Position numbers and translations under genes: made by a program | Notes under the pieces: model-generated | What the model saw: only the letters and a program-made list of their open reading frames with translations | Told to the model about the DNA's origin: nothing | The model's database searches: none | DNA from: Seminavis robusta | Lineage: Eukaryota > Bacillariophyta > Bacillariophyceae > Naviculales > Naviculaceae | DNA length: 64,000 nt | Reading direction: 5' to 3' | NCBI GenBank assembly: GCA_903772945.1 | Contig: CAICTM010000151.1 | Location: 41,442 to 105,441 of the forward strand | Shown: positions 9,502 through 21,233 of the stretch, one piece after another | How positions within the stretch are numbered: position 1 is the stretch's first letter | Layout of the letters: every line of letters starts with the position of its first letter

Positions 9502-12500
9502 TACATGACAAAACATATGAATACAATAAAATGGAGAATGCTACCCAACTGACGGCAAATTGGAAAATCGGTGATTCCCCAACAGCGCAAGCTAGCGGGC
9601 TAGTAGCAGTAGACGTTTGCTTCGTTGCCCTCAGGGAGGGGCAGCCGGCAGCAAGCAAATGCCCCGCCCCCTTTTTTGCCTCTATCTTCCCTCCAGCTTG
9701 CTCAGGGTTTTTGGCAGCCTTTGTGAGATTCGGCACCAACTCTTGGCCGAATACACCATGCTTTCGCTATCTAGATGGCCCGGGGCAAAGCTTTGCTCAC
9801 ATACGATCCAGAGTGCAGAACCATCATCTATAAAGCAACCCTGCCACGCATCAAACATTGAGGCACCCATTGGCTAGTTCAGCAACCGCACTCCCTGATA
9901 TGCCGTACTCAAGGTCGTTTGGCTCAGTGTCATCCGTGGCTTCAATCTCGTTGGAGCACAGCACGCACTCTCTGCGGGCAGCGTTGCAAAACAAACTGTA
10001 GCAATCGGAGGGCTCGTCACACGATTCCTCCAGGCCAACGGGTTCGGCACAGATTTGGTTCTCACATCGCAAAGAGAGACAATCACTATTGTCCACACAC
10101 TCGTCACCATTCTCCTTGCGGGCCACACATTGATTTATACCTCTATCTTTCTTGCAGCGCCCATCAAAGCAATCCGCATCTTTCCCACATAGGGCGCCTT
10201 CCTGGATTGTAAAAGTGCAACGCCTTGGATTCAAAGTGCAACGCCCAGAACGACACTCGGCATCCTCGTCGCATGATTCTTCTTTACCTCGTAAGGGCAA
10301 ACAGGAACTGGCTTCACTGCAGTAGCCTTCGTCGCAGTCCTCGTGTACGAGGCAAGCGCTGCCGGGCGGTTCTTGGACAATACACACATCACTGCTGCAT
10401 CGTCCAGACGCACAAGCCTGGTGACTGTCACAAGGTGAACCTGTCTGCTTTTGAGGCTCACATATGCGGTTCACGCTACAATAGCCAGAAGAACACTGGA
10501 AATTGGCTCGGCAGGGGGATTCGTCCGGTCGAGGAACTGGTTTTGGGAGTTCTGAAAGGGATGGTGGAATCGTCGGGGGGAGAGTTGGAACGGGAGTAGG
10601 TGGGGACGCTGGACAGCTCAGATTCGGTGTCGGACTTGGTGGTGGCTGCGGCGTCAACGAGATCGTCGCGGACTCAGCCGCCAGGCATTGGGTCGAATCT
10701 GCAAAGCCCTCCACACAGGATCCTTCGCAAGAGCCGGTCCCTGTTTGTGAAAAGCAAGTGGAATCCAAAGAAGTCTCACTGAAGACAGCCGTTTCAACGT
10801 TCCCACACCGGTCTGCCAAAACGATTTTCGTGGCTTTGGCGACTGAATCCTCACTAGCAATGTAGTTGCCTTCTCCGCTAAAGGTTGAGTCGGCCGAGAC
10901 GAATGCCGGTGTCGCAACTCTCCCTCCATGGATACAAGACTGGACAACTTGGATGTGACTGCCACAGATCGCGAAGTAAACAGCCTGTTTTGATGGATGC
11001 ATTGAAAGGAAGCATTTGTTGCTCATCCGTTAGATCCGATTCGATTCAGGTACAGCCAGCGTGGGTACCGGTACAGTACAGTACAGTACGCATTCACTTA
11101 CACTAAAGGAGGTGATGTCAGAGACTTGCAATCTCATGACGTTCATGGATCCTCCATCTTCTGCCATTGCAATGTTGCTCAACAGGTCAGGTGGCTGTTA
11201 CGAACAATACCAAAATTTGAGTGTCAGGTGTGAATTTATGCAGTCTCTGTTGCGCGATGCAGATCGTTGTCTGTCCTGCTTACGCTTGTTCCAACAACAT
11301 CAGAGACGACAGCGTCGATCACACCGACGTCAGCACCTCTACTGGCACTGAACACTCGCTGGGGGGGATAGTGTACCGGTATGAGGGAAGGGCGGAACAA
11401 AATCAGTGCGTGTTGTCCACAGTCCAAGGAGAATGATGAATCACTGCTCCTGCAATGCACTTTTCTTGCAAACTTACATCCATGCCATCATTTTGAGATA
11501 CGAGGACATTGGTCAGCGTGGCTGTGCTTTCCTCCGTTGCTATGAGAACATTGAAATTGCGAGACGTTTGGGTTTGCATAAAGGCATCAGCAAGTCTATT
11601 GTTGACCACTTGGACATCCCTGGCCGCCAGACCACTTCCTGTTCCCTCGACGAAGAAGACACTTCCGAGAGAATTCATCTCAGATACCACGATTTGGCTA
11701 GCAGTCAGATACGAGCCAATTTCGGTGGTCTCTGTCACGCGCTTTTAAGAGAGAAATTGGAACCATAGTCAATAATACTTTCTGCCGTACTTCAAGATTC
11801 TGCAACCACAAGGGACTTACCACAAGATCAGCCATGGTGACATTCATGTTGGTCAACGTACTCTCCCCACCATCTGCCACGGAGATGCAGGAAAAGGCCA
11901 TGTATGAGTGACATGCTGCCATCATGTGGGCGAGACACGCCATTTCCTGGACTTACCTGTGGTATGAACTACCGAGGGTGCCCGAACGCCCTCGCCAATG
12001 ACAAGCCCATCCACCGCGAGAGTACCTCCGGCGTTGTAAAATATGGGATTGGCAAATTGCCCTTCCCGAACAGTACCACTATTGATTACGACGTTGGTTC
12101 CAGTGCCAACTCGAACGGCCCAGCTTGCAGAGTCTGCAGTCGTCCACCAGCGGGCGTCGTTGAAAGTGATTGTGGAAGGTCCGAGAACCTGGATGGTCTC
12201 ATTGTTGAATTCCGCAAAGGTGAGGCCCTGAAATGTGACCTTCATGTCAGCAGTGGTAGTACTTTCATAAACCATGACTTGAACATCACCACCTTCCAAA
12301 ACACAGAGCTCTTGGTTGGAACCATTATAACCGCATACAAACGTAGCTTCCGGCAACACCACTTCCAACATTTCTTGCTCTATCAAGTACTTGAATGAGT
12401 TGCAGAGAGGGAACACATAGGGCGTCCGAGGGGCTTCTCCGCTGTCGATACGCTCAAGTTCCGAACGCTGATCGATGTTGACATCAATAATGTGCCTGTA

Positions 12501-12670
12501 GCCGATCTGGAGGGGATCATCTGGGCAAGGTCCGGCACGTTCGTTGACTTGATTGGCAAAGTAGAGCTGTCCTTGTGCACGAACTGTGGACAATAGCAAT
12601 GGCAACAGCAAGATTAGCAGCAGCTCTTCATTCTTCCAACCTCGTTTCTGGTACTTCATGATGGTGTCCT
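9502..12670. repeat. Tandem segmental duplication, unit B
   Basis: Second copy of 6005-9173. Its right flank (GAGTGAAAGTAACAACAG and onward) is ordinary sequence, so unit B may be the ancestral locus with its native promoter. Confidence 0.95.
9851..12659 (-). CDS. Secreted beta-helix-like / Cys-rich (Dickkopf/EB-type) protein, copy B
   Basis: Same 748-aa, five-exon model as the neighbouring copy: exons 12659-11957, 11873-11821, 11741-11478, 11194-11102 and 10984-9851. The protein differs at one position I can see, a Pro to Thr change in the Pro-rich hinge. It has the same signal peptide, Val/Thr-rich strand repeats and Cys-rich modules. The upstream sequence is unrelated to that of copy A, so the two copies, if both real, may be expressed differently. 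Confidence 0.8.
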
Positions 12671-14184
12671 GAGTGAAAGTAACAACAGTCGTCTTCTATT
12701 CCCTGTTAGAACACACTTGGAATGGGCTTCATTCGAGAGCCATCACGGAAGCATCCTGCGAAAGATCCGGGCGAAAGGACGAAAGGGCCCGAAATGGCGA
12801 TTTACACCAAATTATACTTGTGTTTCGATTTTATATTTAGGTTTCAGTTTTATATTTTGGTTTCGATCTTATATTTTGGTTTCGGCTTGATTTTACTAGT
12901 TAATTACCATAGTAATTTGGTTTCGAATTTATATTTAGGTTTCGATTTTATATTTAGGTTTCGGTTTTATATTTAGGTTTCGAATTGATCAATTTGGTTG
13001 GATTCATAAAATCGTGATTTCCGGCCCTTTCGACGGAAAAGTGTGGTGTTTTAAAAATTCAGTGGTGTTTGCCCAAATGTTTCATCAAAAATACAGTTTT
13101 TCGGCGAAAAACCCTGTTGGCTTTCATCTGTGCTGGTCTGTAGGCTGAACTGGCAACAGCTCTGGTCAACAGCTAGTCTAGCTACCGGTAGCCAGAGCAA
13201 TGGGATTTTAGAACCCTCCAAAGCACAGCTCGGTTGTGGTGTGGTGATCCAGCATCTTTGGCGCTGCCTTGTGCCATACTAGTACGGTGTACGGTACCGT
13301 AAATACCCGCCCCCCCAAACAAACAACAGTTTCCACAGAACATCGGATCAATACTACATCGAAGAGCAACCTGCCTACCGGTTGTGCTAGTACCAGTACC
13401 TGGTAACATGTTTTGACGGGATTAGTCACCACTATACAGCGGCCTGTCTCCTCCGTCAAGTAGCTATATCTCTGTTCTGGCGGCTTTTGTTCTGAGGTGC
13501 TGCCTAGCTACGGTAGGAGATTAGGCGCCAGATTTCGATTTCGGCAATGGTACTATTGTGCAGGAACGTTGTACATGTCGGTACCGGTACCGGTACGTCT
13601 AGCTAGTACGCCAACACTGTTTCCAGACAGTGGCTCTGGATTGCCAGGCATGGTTGTTCTGGTCGTCTTCCTCGATTCCCAGAAGCGAAGGATCTGTCTT
13701 CAGGCTCCTTTCCTTCTTGCTGGCTGTCAGCCGATATGATGGAAAAAGGAACCGACTATTGTACAGGTCTATCGACGTCTGCTGGCATTGGAATCTTGAC
13801 GAGCAGCTGATGATGATGAAATCGCATGATTGATGGCAACCAGAACAGAACAAAAAGGAACGAAACGTCGTTTCCTCGCTCCGCGCCATCCAAACTAAAC
13901 CCTTAACTCTTTAAGGGGAGGTGCGCGTCCACCACTTCCTCTTCACAACAGCAACAGCAACCATCGACAACAGCTGCAATAATAACAAAACAAAGCAAAC
14001 CTGTGTCGGGGGAGAAAGCCCGATCGAGTCGAGGCAACAACATCTACAAGAAGAAGAGCCCTTTGACGCTTACCATACGGTAGTCCAGGCAGCTAGTAGT
14101 AGGAGAGCACCACAGCCACTAAAGAGGAATCAAAGTTTTCTTTGAGAGCGATACAACAAGGAATCCAGTAGCAATCGAATCAAG
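12671..14184. other. Intergenic region with AT-rich minisatellite and palindromes
   Basis: No supportable gene. It contains the minisatellite at 12821-12986, a GGTACCGGTACCGG palindromic run at 13580-13596, several CTAGCTAG motifs, and a CA-rich presumed 5' UTR (13940-14184) for the downstream DUF6824 gene. Confidence 0.6.
12821..12986. repeat. AT-rich minisatellite (GGTTTCGATTTTATATTTA units)
   Basis: Seven to eight tandem copies of a unit of about 20 bases, with a non-repeat break around 12895-12915. The unit length is not a multiple of three, and the overlapping open frame is only repeat-derived. Confidence 0.85.
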
Positions 14185-15962
14185 ATGGAGGGTGATGACA
14201 ATAGTAAGGGCATGATGGACAACGATGAAGTCAGTATCAAGGAAGAGGAGGTGGCTCTAATGGACGCAGAGGACAATAGTGGTCGCAAGCTTGACATGAA
14301 CAACAGCAACACGTCCTTGGACAAGTACGTTGGAAAAGGGAGGAACTCCAAGTACATGACTCTTCTTCCAGAGGACTTCGAACCTGGCGACATGGATGTT
14401 CTGTGTGGTAGAGGAAAGCGTTGTTTCAATAGCCCAGTGAGTTGCCGTGTTTCGGAGGAACTGTAGAGAGGGATTGGATCATGTAATGTGATGACTGACT
14501 TGTGTTGGGCTGTCAATCAAATCTGTTTTACAGGGAAATCAACGCTTTCGAAAGCTTGTGGCTGCTCGTGCGGAGGATTACGCCGCAGCTACGACTCGAA
14601 CGGACAAGACCTTCATTGTCTGTTCCATTGTCTCTGAAATTCGCAAGGCCAGTCCCAAAGGAGGGTTTGTCAAGAAGGATTCGACGACAGGACGCTGGTA
14701 CGAAGTGGGGGACTTTAACGCTCACGAAAAGACGTCTCAGATGTTCCGTGACGTCCTGCATGAGAATTACTTGTCTTCCAACAAGTCAAAGAAGAAGCGT
14801 CGAGACTTATTTCGAACAAATTCCAAGAGGCGTGCCATTATGCAGCAGCAACAAGCTGCCAAGACAATCAATGCCTCGGCAGGACGATTCATCAGAGGAA
14901 ATGGAGTTGCTAGGCATCACTCTTATGGATCTGTCAAGCGTGAGTTAGGCTAGCTAGGACGGGGGGGAAACAGCTTTTGGTCGGCCACACCAGCATCTTG
15001 TCCCAAAAGTTGGTTTATTCTGACTCTCTCACAAATTGAAATTTTACTTGTCCTTGTTTGATTTGACAGGAGCTCACCAACAATACAACCTGATGAACAT
15101 GAGGCAGTCCAGCGGTCAGAGTGTACACAGCGGGCATGAATCCTGGCAGAATTCATGGCAATCAGGGGACGGTATAAATTCAGAGCCTGGGATTATGCTG
15201 TCGAATAATCCACGGGTGGCTTTTGCAGGAAGACGCCAAAATTCTTTGGGAGACCTTCAGATGGGAGCAGAATTCAACAACTCCTTTGGAGAAGTCCAGC
15301 CACAGGACTTTCACAACTCCTTTGGAGAGTTCAACACGGACATTGTGAACTCGGGAGGAGGAATGAACCAAATTGGCCACAACTCGTGCGTGGAATTCCC
15401 AAGCTCCTTTGTGGAAAACCCCAAGAACAACGTTACGGCACAAGATTTCCACAATTCTTTCGGTGGATTCAACACCAACAACGGAGAATTCAATATCAAT
15501 CAAGACGACCTTCACAATTCCTTTGGGGAGCTTCCGTTGCGAAACAAGTCACCCTTTGGAAACAACAACAATGGGGGATACCGTAATGGAAACAACTTCA
15601 GTCCCAACCCCGAGCTGGAACCCCAGTACGCACTCGCACCCGATTCCGTTCCTCTATCCATTTCGGTCCCAGAAGGTACCCGCAGTGGCAATAACGAAAT
15701 GCAAACGGAGCAACAACAGTTTCAGTTGGAGTTTGAAACCGACGAAAATTCTGGCAGCCACAATCGTTCACGAGGTAGAGTTCCGTTGCCGGTATCTAGC
15801 GGTCATCCTGGAATTTCGCAACCTCCAAGAGAAATGGGTGACTTGAGCCTCTTGGATGCCTTGGAAGGAGCATATAATACGAATCAGCCCAACGTCGACG
15901 ACAATCCCTTTGAACCTGTTCCCCTCCCCAATGTACATCCAGGCGGCGTGTATCAGGCGTAA
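14185..15962 (+). CDS. DUF6824-domain protein with SFGE/HNSFGEF repeats
   Basis: Three exons (14185-14436, 14534-14939, 15070-15962) give 516 aa. Donors are GTGAGT and acceptors TTTTACAG and TTGACAG; the frame is preserved. An acidic N-terminus precedes the domain (about residues 64-165). Its hallmark motifs are DVLCGRGKRCFNSP, GNQRFRKLV, TFIVCSIVSEIRKASPKGGF and GRWYEVGDFNAHEKTSQMFR. The first intron splits the domain right after CGRGKRCFNSP, close to the point where the other three family members here are also interrupted. Downstream is a basic KSKKKRRD segment (possible nuclear signal), a Gln run, and then an Asn/Ser/Phe/Gly-rich region with four or five HNSFGE(F) repeats (15270-15530). 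The biochemical role of DUF6824 is unknown to me; a nuclear or nucleic-acid role is only a guess from the basic segments. Confidence 0.88.
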
Positions 15963-16626
15963 GGTGCTCGCCAGAACCAGTCAAAGAAGTACCAAACGAC
16001 AGACCAATCTTCAATGAGCCGGCGCGGCTTGCTATCATGGGTATTCTTCATAACTGTTACTGGACGACTCCCTTGGACGGGCAGACAACTCAATGAGTTA
16101 GCTTGGGTCTACGCGGAGTCCGTCAGCAGAACCGAGGCACTGTGATAAAGGTCTTGTGTCACGGGTTTTTGCAACTGGACGAACAGCGGGAAATAATTTC
16201 GGGGGTGGAATACTCGTACTCTTGGCATCAAATTGTTCAATAATAATAGATTTGCATCGAAGATACTTGTTCGTTTTTAAAATTTAGTGTCCGTGTAAAA
16301 TGACGCAATTGCATTGGTTGGTTGCTCTTGTGTACTGAGGATGGAAGACAATATGGAGTGTCGAATTTGATCACGTTTGGCTCTTCACCACAGACAGCAG
16401 GGTCCACCGGCGAATTGTTTCGATTCGATGGGTTGGGTTGGCGGAATCCGCGCAGTTGAGCCTGGGATCCACCCGCACGCACTGGTATTGTTGACGTTTC
16501 TATCGATGCCATGTCATGACGGCAAAATTCACCTCGGATGAAGCCACCCCAACAAAACAATATTGGTACGGTACTGGTAGGCAGATAGCCACTTCGCTAC
16601 AGACACCACTTTCTAAAAGGTTTCTA
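15963..16626. other. Intergenic, convergent gene ends
   Basis: Lies between the DUF6824 gene and the 3' end of the rhodanese gene. No coding or structural element is supported, and the short frames here lack domain features. Confidence 0.5.
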
Positions 16627-18574
16627 TTATTGAATCGGAGGAAATTCTCGAGCTTGAAAGGTCGTCGACGCGAAGGGATCGTCGTCTTTCATATCATCTT
16701 CTTTTCGTTTCCAGACGTACGACACCTTGACTCGCTTCTTGTGACCCGCAAGTCGTATCCCAGTCTCCGAGGCCCTCGCGATGACATCACTGGCCAAAGC
16801 AGCGCTAGGCATGTGTACCATGCAGGATCCGTAGAATGAATGAGTCTCCTGATCCCTCAGCCAATGGACACGAATGGAATTGTGTTGCTTCTGTTTCTTC
16901 GTGCTGATCACAGTCTCTGTTTCCACTGGTATCAACGCCTGTTGGATCTTGGTGACTGTTGCCGTCAATGGCAATCGCGAAAGGAACAGTCGATCCGAGT
17001 ATCGTTCTCGACTATCGTGTTTTCCTTTCTTGGCCGGTCGCATATTATTTGTTGTGTCCTTTTCGCCGCCGGATCCCGCGAGTACCTTTTCTTCCGCCTT
17101 TCGCTTGATTTTGGCTAAATCGGGTTGTGCTGCCCGAGGACGGTAGTTTTCACGACACAAGTCACATTGAAGCGATTGTGGGTTTTCGGTAGCGTGGGTT
17201 GTACAATGAGTGCAAACAATGACCGGGACTCCACATAGTTTGGAGGCGCAACTGTACTGTCCTCTGTAGACCGTCCATTTGCGGTGGCACACGCAGCATA
17301 CGGAATCAATCTCCCTCTCCACATCCTCCATGGATCTTCCTTCTGGGATCTGTTCCATTCGACTAAATAAATGATGTAGTAGCGTGAAATTCGTGAGCCG
17401 TCAAATAACTGATGAGGGGAACAACCACATCACTGGACAGCCTAAGAAATAAACGAACGTACCGATCAAACAAGTAATTCTTCCCTCTCCAAAATCCACC
17501 TTGTGGGAAGGTTTTAACGTAACGTTCAATGCCGCCTCGTAACTCGTAGACCCCCTTGGGTTTGCACGCAAAGGAAGGATCGGCATCCTCGGATGATTTT
17601 GGCTCGTCATTATTCTTTGCATGGTCTGTCTTTTGATTCTCGTTCTCGTTCTTTTCATTGTTGTTATCTTCCGAGGCTGTCACCATTTGATTCAAGAGCG
17701 CCGTGGCTCTTTCACAGCGAATCCCTCCCGTGCAATACATGAGTACCTTTTTCCCATTCAGTTCCTTTTGCGTGTCCGGATCCACCAGCCATCGACTAAA
17801 CTCTATACTGTTGCGTAGCTTGGGATCCACCAACTTGGCGCCTCCCGGTGGTGGATTGAATGCCCCCAATGCGGTTTCATAAAAGTTTCGAACATCCACA
17901 ACGACAGCATCAGGATCCTGCAATGCTTCATGGTACTCATTGGCTTCCAAATGTGTCCCCTGAAAGTGCGTCAAGGAAGGAGCCACAGCATCACCCTTCA
18001 AGCCGTATGCCACCAATTCTTCCGTCTTGCGTACACTGAGGCTCTTGAATTGTTTTGATTTGGGAACACGATCCGTGATTTTAAAGTCGGTTTCCCAAAA
18101 GAGTTTGTCGAATTCCCGCAATCCTTGACACACTTGACGCATGCCTCGAGAATTGCCGGTCAGAGTACAGTTCATCCCCTCTGGAGCTACTCGGCCTCTT
18201 CCCGTGATTTTATTTTGCTGACACAGTTCCATTAACTTGCGCAAGGCGCGTCGATGTTGGGAAGACGTCCACAAGGGTTCGACGTATTGATAGAACAGGA
18301 GGACCGAGACGCCATCCTTTTCTTCGCTGTAGTCGGGTGGAAGAGGGGGCAACTCGCGGTGAGACGTTGCTTTGGCATTTTCTACCACCGCTCCATCTTT
18401 TCCTCCTTGTGGGTTTTTTGTGGATCTACTGTCACTTTTGGTTGTTGTCATGGTCTCAATCGAATACGGTTGTACCGTTCTTGTGTTGACTTGCATGTTG
18501 TCCCTCCTCTTTGTTCGACTTGCCACCAACCACTCGTTTTGGATCCTTGCACGCACGAATGAGTTATTTTTCAA
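16627..18574 (-). CDS. TSTD2: TSTD2/TrhO-type rhodanese with zinc cluster and C-terminal RRM-like domain
   Basis: Two exons, 18574-17463 and 17362-16627, with an intron of 100 bases. The splice restores NYLFDRRMEQIPEG and gives 615 aa. About residues 89-190 match the acylphosphatase-like N-terminal domain of the YceA/TrhO family. The rhodanese domain follows (VVVDVRNFYETALGAF; active-site loop CTGGIRCERA with Cys281). Next is the family's Cys-rich zinc segment (CCVCHRKW..., CASKLCG, VCTHC, CDLC; about 393-435). Bacterial TrhO makes 5-hydroxyuridine in tRNA, while the function of eukaryotic TSTD2 is not settled. About residues 490-600 (RLFLSRLPLTATVTKIQQAL..., GSCMVHM, KKRVKVSYVW) look like an RRM, which is not part of the usual family architecture. 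The start may be a later Met (MQVNTRT or MTTTKS). It shares a 160-bp divergent upstream region with CDC5L. Confidence 0.85.
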
Positions 18575-18734
18575 TTAAGGCTGAGGATACAATAAAAACC
18601 GTCGACAATGGACGGCACAACGGCATCACCGCAACCTCTCGAAGTGTCATCTCAATCAGCCCTGCCTCTTGGTCCTTTACTCATCATCGTGGTAAAGAAC
18701 CAATAATAATCACTACTATTAGTATTATTGAACC
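18575..18734. promoter_or_regulatory. Candidate bidirectional promoter
   Basis: This 160-bp space separates the divergent starts of the rhodanese gene and CDC5L, so both promoters or 5' UTRs must lie here or overlap the genes. No clear TATA box is seen. Confidence 0.45.
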
Positions 18735-21233
18735 ATGGTACGAGTATTCATCAAAGGAGGCGTCTGGAAGAACAGCGAAGATGAGATTTTGAAGGCGGCA
18801 GTTCAAAAGTACGGCAAGCAGCAATGGGCTCGAGTAGCGTCGCTGCTCAACAAGAAGAGCGCCAAGCAGTGCAAGGCACGATGGCATGAATGGTTGGACC
18901 CGTCTGTGCGCAAGGTAGAATGGAGCCGCGCCGAAGAAGAAAAGCTCTTGCATTTGGCAAAACTCATGCCAGCTCAATGGAAGACCATTGCACCCTTGGT
19001 CGGACGAACAGCGGCACAGTGTCAAGAACACTATGAACAACTATTGGATCAAGCGGCGGGTGGAGAAGACTCTTCGTCGGCGGCGGCTTCTCTTCGAGGC
19101 TTTCAACCCGGACAGATTGATTCTCATCCCGAAACCAAACCAGCGCGACCCGATCCCATTGATATGGACGAAGATGAAATTGAAATGTTGCAAGAAGCGC
19201 GTGCCAGATTGGCCAACACACAGGGTAAAAAGGCCAAGCGAAAAGCGCGAGAAAAGATGCTAGCTCAAGCCAAACGATTGGCGGATTTGCAAAAGCGACG
19301 AGAACTCAAACAAGCTGGTTTGCTGAGTAGTGCTGCTCGCAAAAAGGCCAAGCGAAAATCACGGGATATTGATCTCGGGGTAGAAATTCCATTTCATAAA
19401 CCGGCGCCGGCTGGATTTCATGATACATCGTCGGAAGCGGCTCGGGGTGAAGTGATTCGGCAAAAGCGCCTCAAACAGGTCGATTTTAAACAAGTCAATG
19501 AAAATCAGTACAGGACCAGAGATCGGGAAGCGGCACAGGCAAAGAAGAAAGAACAAAGGCGTCAAATGGCATTGCAAAAGAGCTCCATGCAGTATGTCGT
19601 CCAGCAAGTCAGCAAGAAGAACGATCCTCTACAGACACAAAAAAGAGGAAAGCTGGAATTGCCGGCACCGGCCGTCAGCGATAAGGAACTTGGACAGCTG
19701 GCCAAGTACCAAGCCAATCAGCTCGCAGGAGTCGAACCTGGTGGAGATCCGTCGTCGGCGACACATGCCTTGTTGGGGGATTATGCCGACCGTCCATTGC
19801 CAACACCCATGAGGACACCAGCCACTGGATCAGGTATGACGACTCAAGAATCCATCTTGAAAGAAGCTTCCAAGCTGCGCAAATTGGAACAGGTACAAAC
19901 GCCACTTCTGGGAACCAGCGTACCAGTGGAGACTGTTGAAGACGAGGAGGACGATGATGAGGACGACGATGCTGCCGTGTCCACAAAGACTCCGCGACTT
20001 GGTGGTGGTGCGTCTACGGGAACTCCAGCTCCTAATCGTGCCGGATACAGTCAAACTCCTTCTGTCGCTGCTCCTCGAGACGAATTGGGACTCAATCGAC
20101 GTTTTGGTGGCCCCGATGATGCCTCTGTGGGGGCATCTACCTTTGCCTCTACATTTGCCACCTCGGCCATGTCGATTAAGGAAATGGCGCGGGAAGAACG
20201 CCGTGCAGCCAAGCGAGCTCGATTGGAGTTGGAGCAAGCCCTTGCTGCGTTGCCGGCACCCCAATTCGAATACGAACTCTCCATGCCTCAGGAGGATGAC
20301 ATGGACGTTGATGGTGCAAGGGTGGAGACAGTGGAACCCGATGCTGCAGATGTGGAAGCAGCTGAACTGGAACGGCTCAGGAAGAAAGCCGAAAAACTCT
20401 ACGAAGCCAGATCCAGTGTTGTCAAGAGGAAAGATCTTCCTCGCCCAAAGGCACTCTCAGATGAAATATCCTACGCCGACGCTAAGGAGGAAGCGGAGCG
20501 TCTCATCCAAGAGGAAATGGTCCAACTGCTTCAGCACGATGCCCATGCATTCCCTGTGCTGTCGGTCGACGTGGCCGAAGAAGGAAAGAAGAAAAAGAAG
20601 AAGCGCAAACAGGAGGAAGTGGCAACAACAACACCAGAGGGTACGTCGGAGGTCCCAATAGATTACTTGCCTGAAGAATATTTGGATGCCGCAAAAGATT
20701 CTGTCCAGGTTGAATTCCAAAAGCAAATGGACGAAATGACGACATCGGCCATCAAGGATGAAAATGCGAAGAATCAAGCAGAGGCTTTGGCGTTTTTGGT
20801 AGATCAAAGTTGCAACAATAAAGGAGCACCGGAACATGTGTTTGTCAAGGGCGGATGGGCGTCCGCTGAGAAGGTGCTCGAAAGTCGGAAGCTGGAGTTT
20901 GAAACTCTCCAAGAGGCTGCCATGGTGTTGCGGAAGAAGAATGAAAAGGCAGAAGCTAAGTTGGGCGTCGTACATGGGGGCTACTCGAAACGTGCGGACA
21001 AGGTCTGTACAGAAACATTGCAGTGTTACAACGAACTGCAGAATGCCCGAATTGAAGAGGCTGTGTACCGCAAACTCCAGTCGCAGGAACTTGCTGGAGC
21101 TGCCAGTCGTATCGACAAGCTGAAGGAAGAAATCGAGTCTCTTGAAGCCGACGAGGCCCTTCTGCAGAAACGTTACAGCGACTTGCTAGTGCAGAAGAAG
21201 CGTCTTGGAATGAAGAGGAGGGCAACTGCATAG
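18735..21233 (+). CDS. CDC5L: CDC5L/Cef1 pre-mRNA splicing factor (Myb-like)
   Basis: Intronless 832-aa frame starting MVRVFIKGGVWKNSEDEI, the standard start of this family. Two Myb/SANT repeats occupy about residues 3-105 (GVWKNSEDEILKAAVQKYGK with QCKARWHEWLD; VEWSRAEEEKLLHLAKLMP with TAAQCQEHYEQLLD). A charged region and a basic nuclear-signal-rich segment follow (KKAKRKAREK, RKKAKRKSRDIDLGVEIPFHKP), then the conserved KQVNENQYRTRDREAAQAKKK block and a C-terminal coiled coil (residues 690-825). CDC5L is a core subunit of the Prp19/NineTeen complex needed for spliceosome activation. Length and order match the family. The acidic EDEEDDDEDDD stretch (residue ~400) is within expected variation. 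Confidence 0.95.
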   Translation: MVRVFIKGGVWKNSEDEILKAAVQKYGKQQWARVASLLNKKSAKQCKARWHEWLDPSVRKVEWSRAEEEKLLHLAKLMPAQWKTIAPLVGRTAAQCQEHYEQLLDQAAGGEDSSSAAASLRGFQPGQIDSHPETKPARPDPIDMDEDEIEMLQEARARLANTQGKKAKRKAREKMLAQAKRLADLQKRRELKQAGLLSSAARKKAKRKSRDIDLGVEIPFHKPAPAGFHDTSSEAARGEVIRQKRLKQVDFKQVNENQYRTRDREAAQAKKKEQRRQMALQKSSMQYVVQQVSKKNDPLQTQKRGKLELPAPAVSDKELGQLAKYQANQLAGVEPGGDPSSATHALLGDYADRPLPTPMRTPATGSGMTTQESILKEASKLRKLEQVQTPLLGTSVPVETVEDEEDDDEDDDAAVSTKTPRLGGGASTGTPAPNRAGYSQTPSVAAPRDELGLNRRFGGPDDASVGASTFASTFATSAMSIKEMAREERRAAKRARLELEQALAALPAPQFEYELSMPQEDDMDVDGARVETVEPDAADVEAAELERLRKKAEKLYEARSSVVKRKDLPRPKALSDEISYADAKEEAERLIQEEMVQLLQHDAHAFPVLSVDVAEEGKKKKKKRKQEEVATTTPEGTSEVPIDYLPEEYLDAAKDSVQVEFQKQMDEMTTSAIKDENAKNQAEALAFLVDQSCNNKGAPEHVFVKGGWASAEKVLESRKLEFETLQEAAMVLRKKNEKAEAKLGVVHGGYSKRADKVCTETLQCYNELQNARIEEAVYRKLQSQELAGAASRIDKLKEEIESLEADEALLQKRYSDLLVQKKRLGMKRRATA

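Noticed and set aside
12722-12976. 84-codon plus-strand frame ending in FDFIFRFRFYI repeats.
   Set aside because: It is translated minisatellite with no start context or domain.
15180-15515. 111-codon minus-strand frame within the third exon of the DUF6824 gene at 14185.
   Set aside because: Antisense shadow of the HNSFGEF repeats; no independent features.
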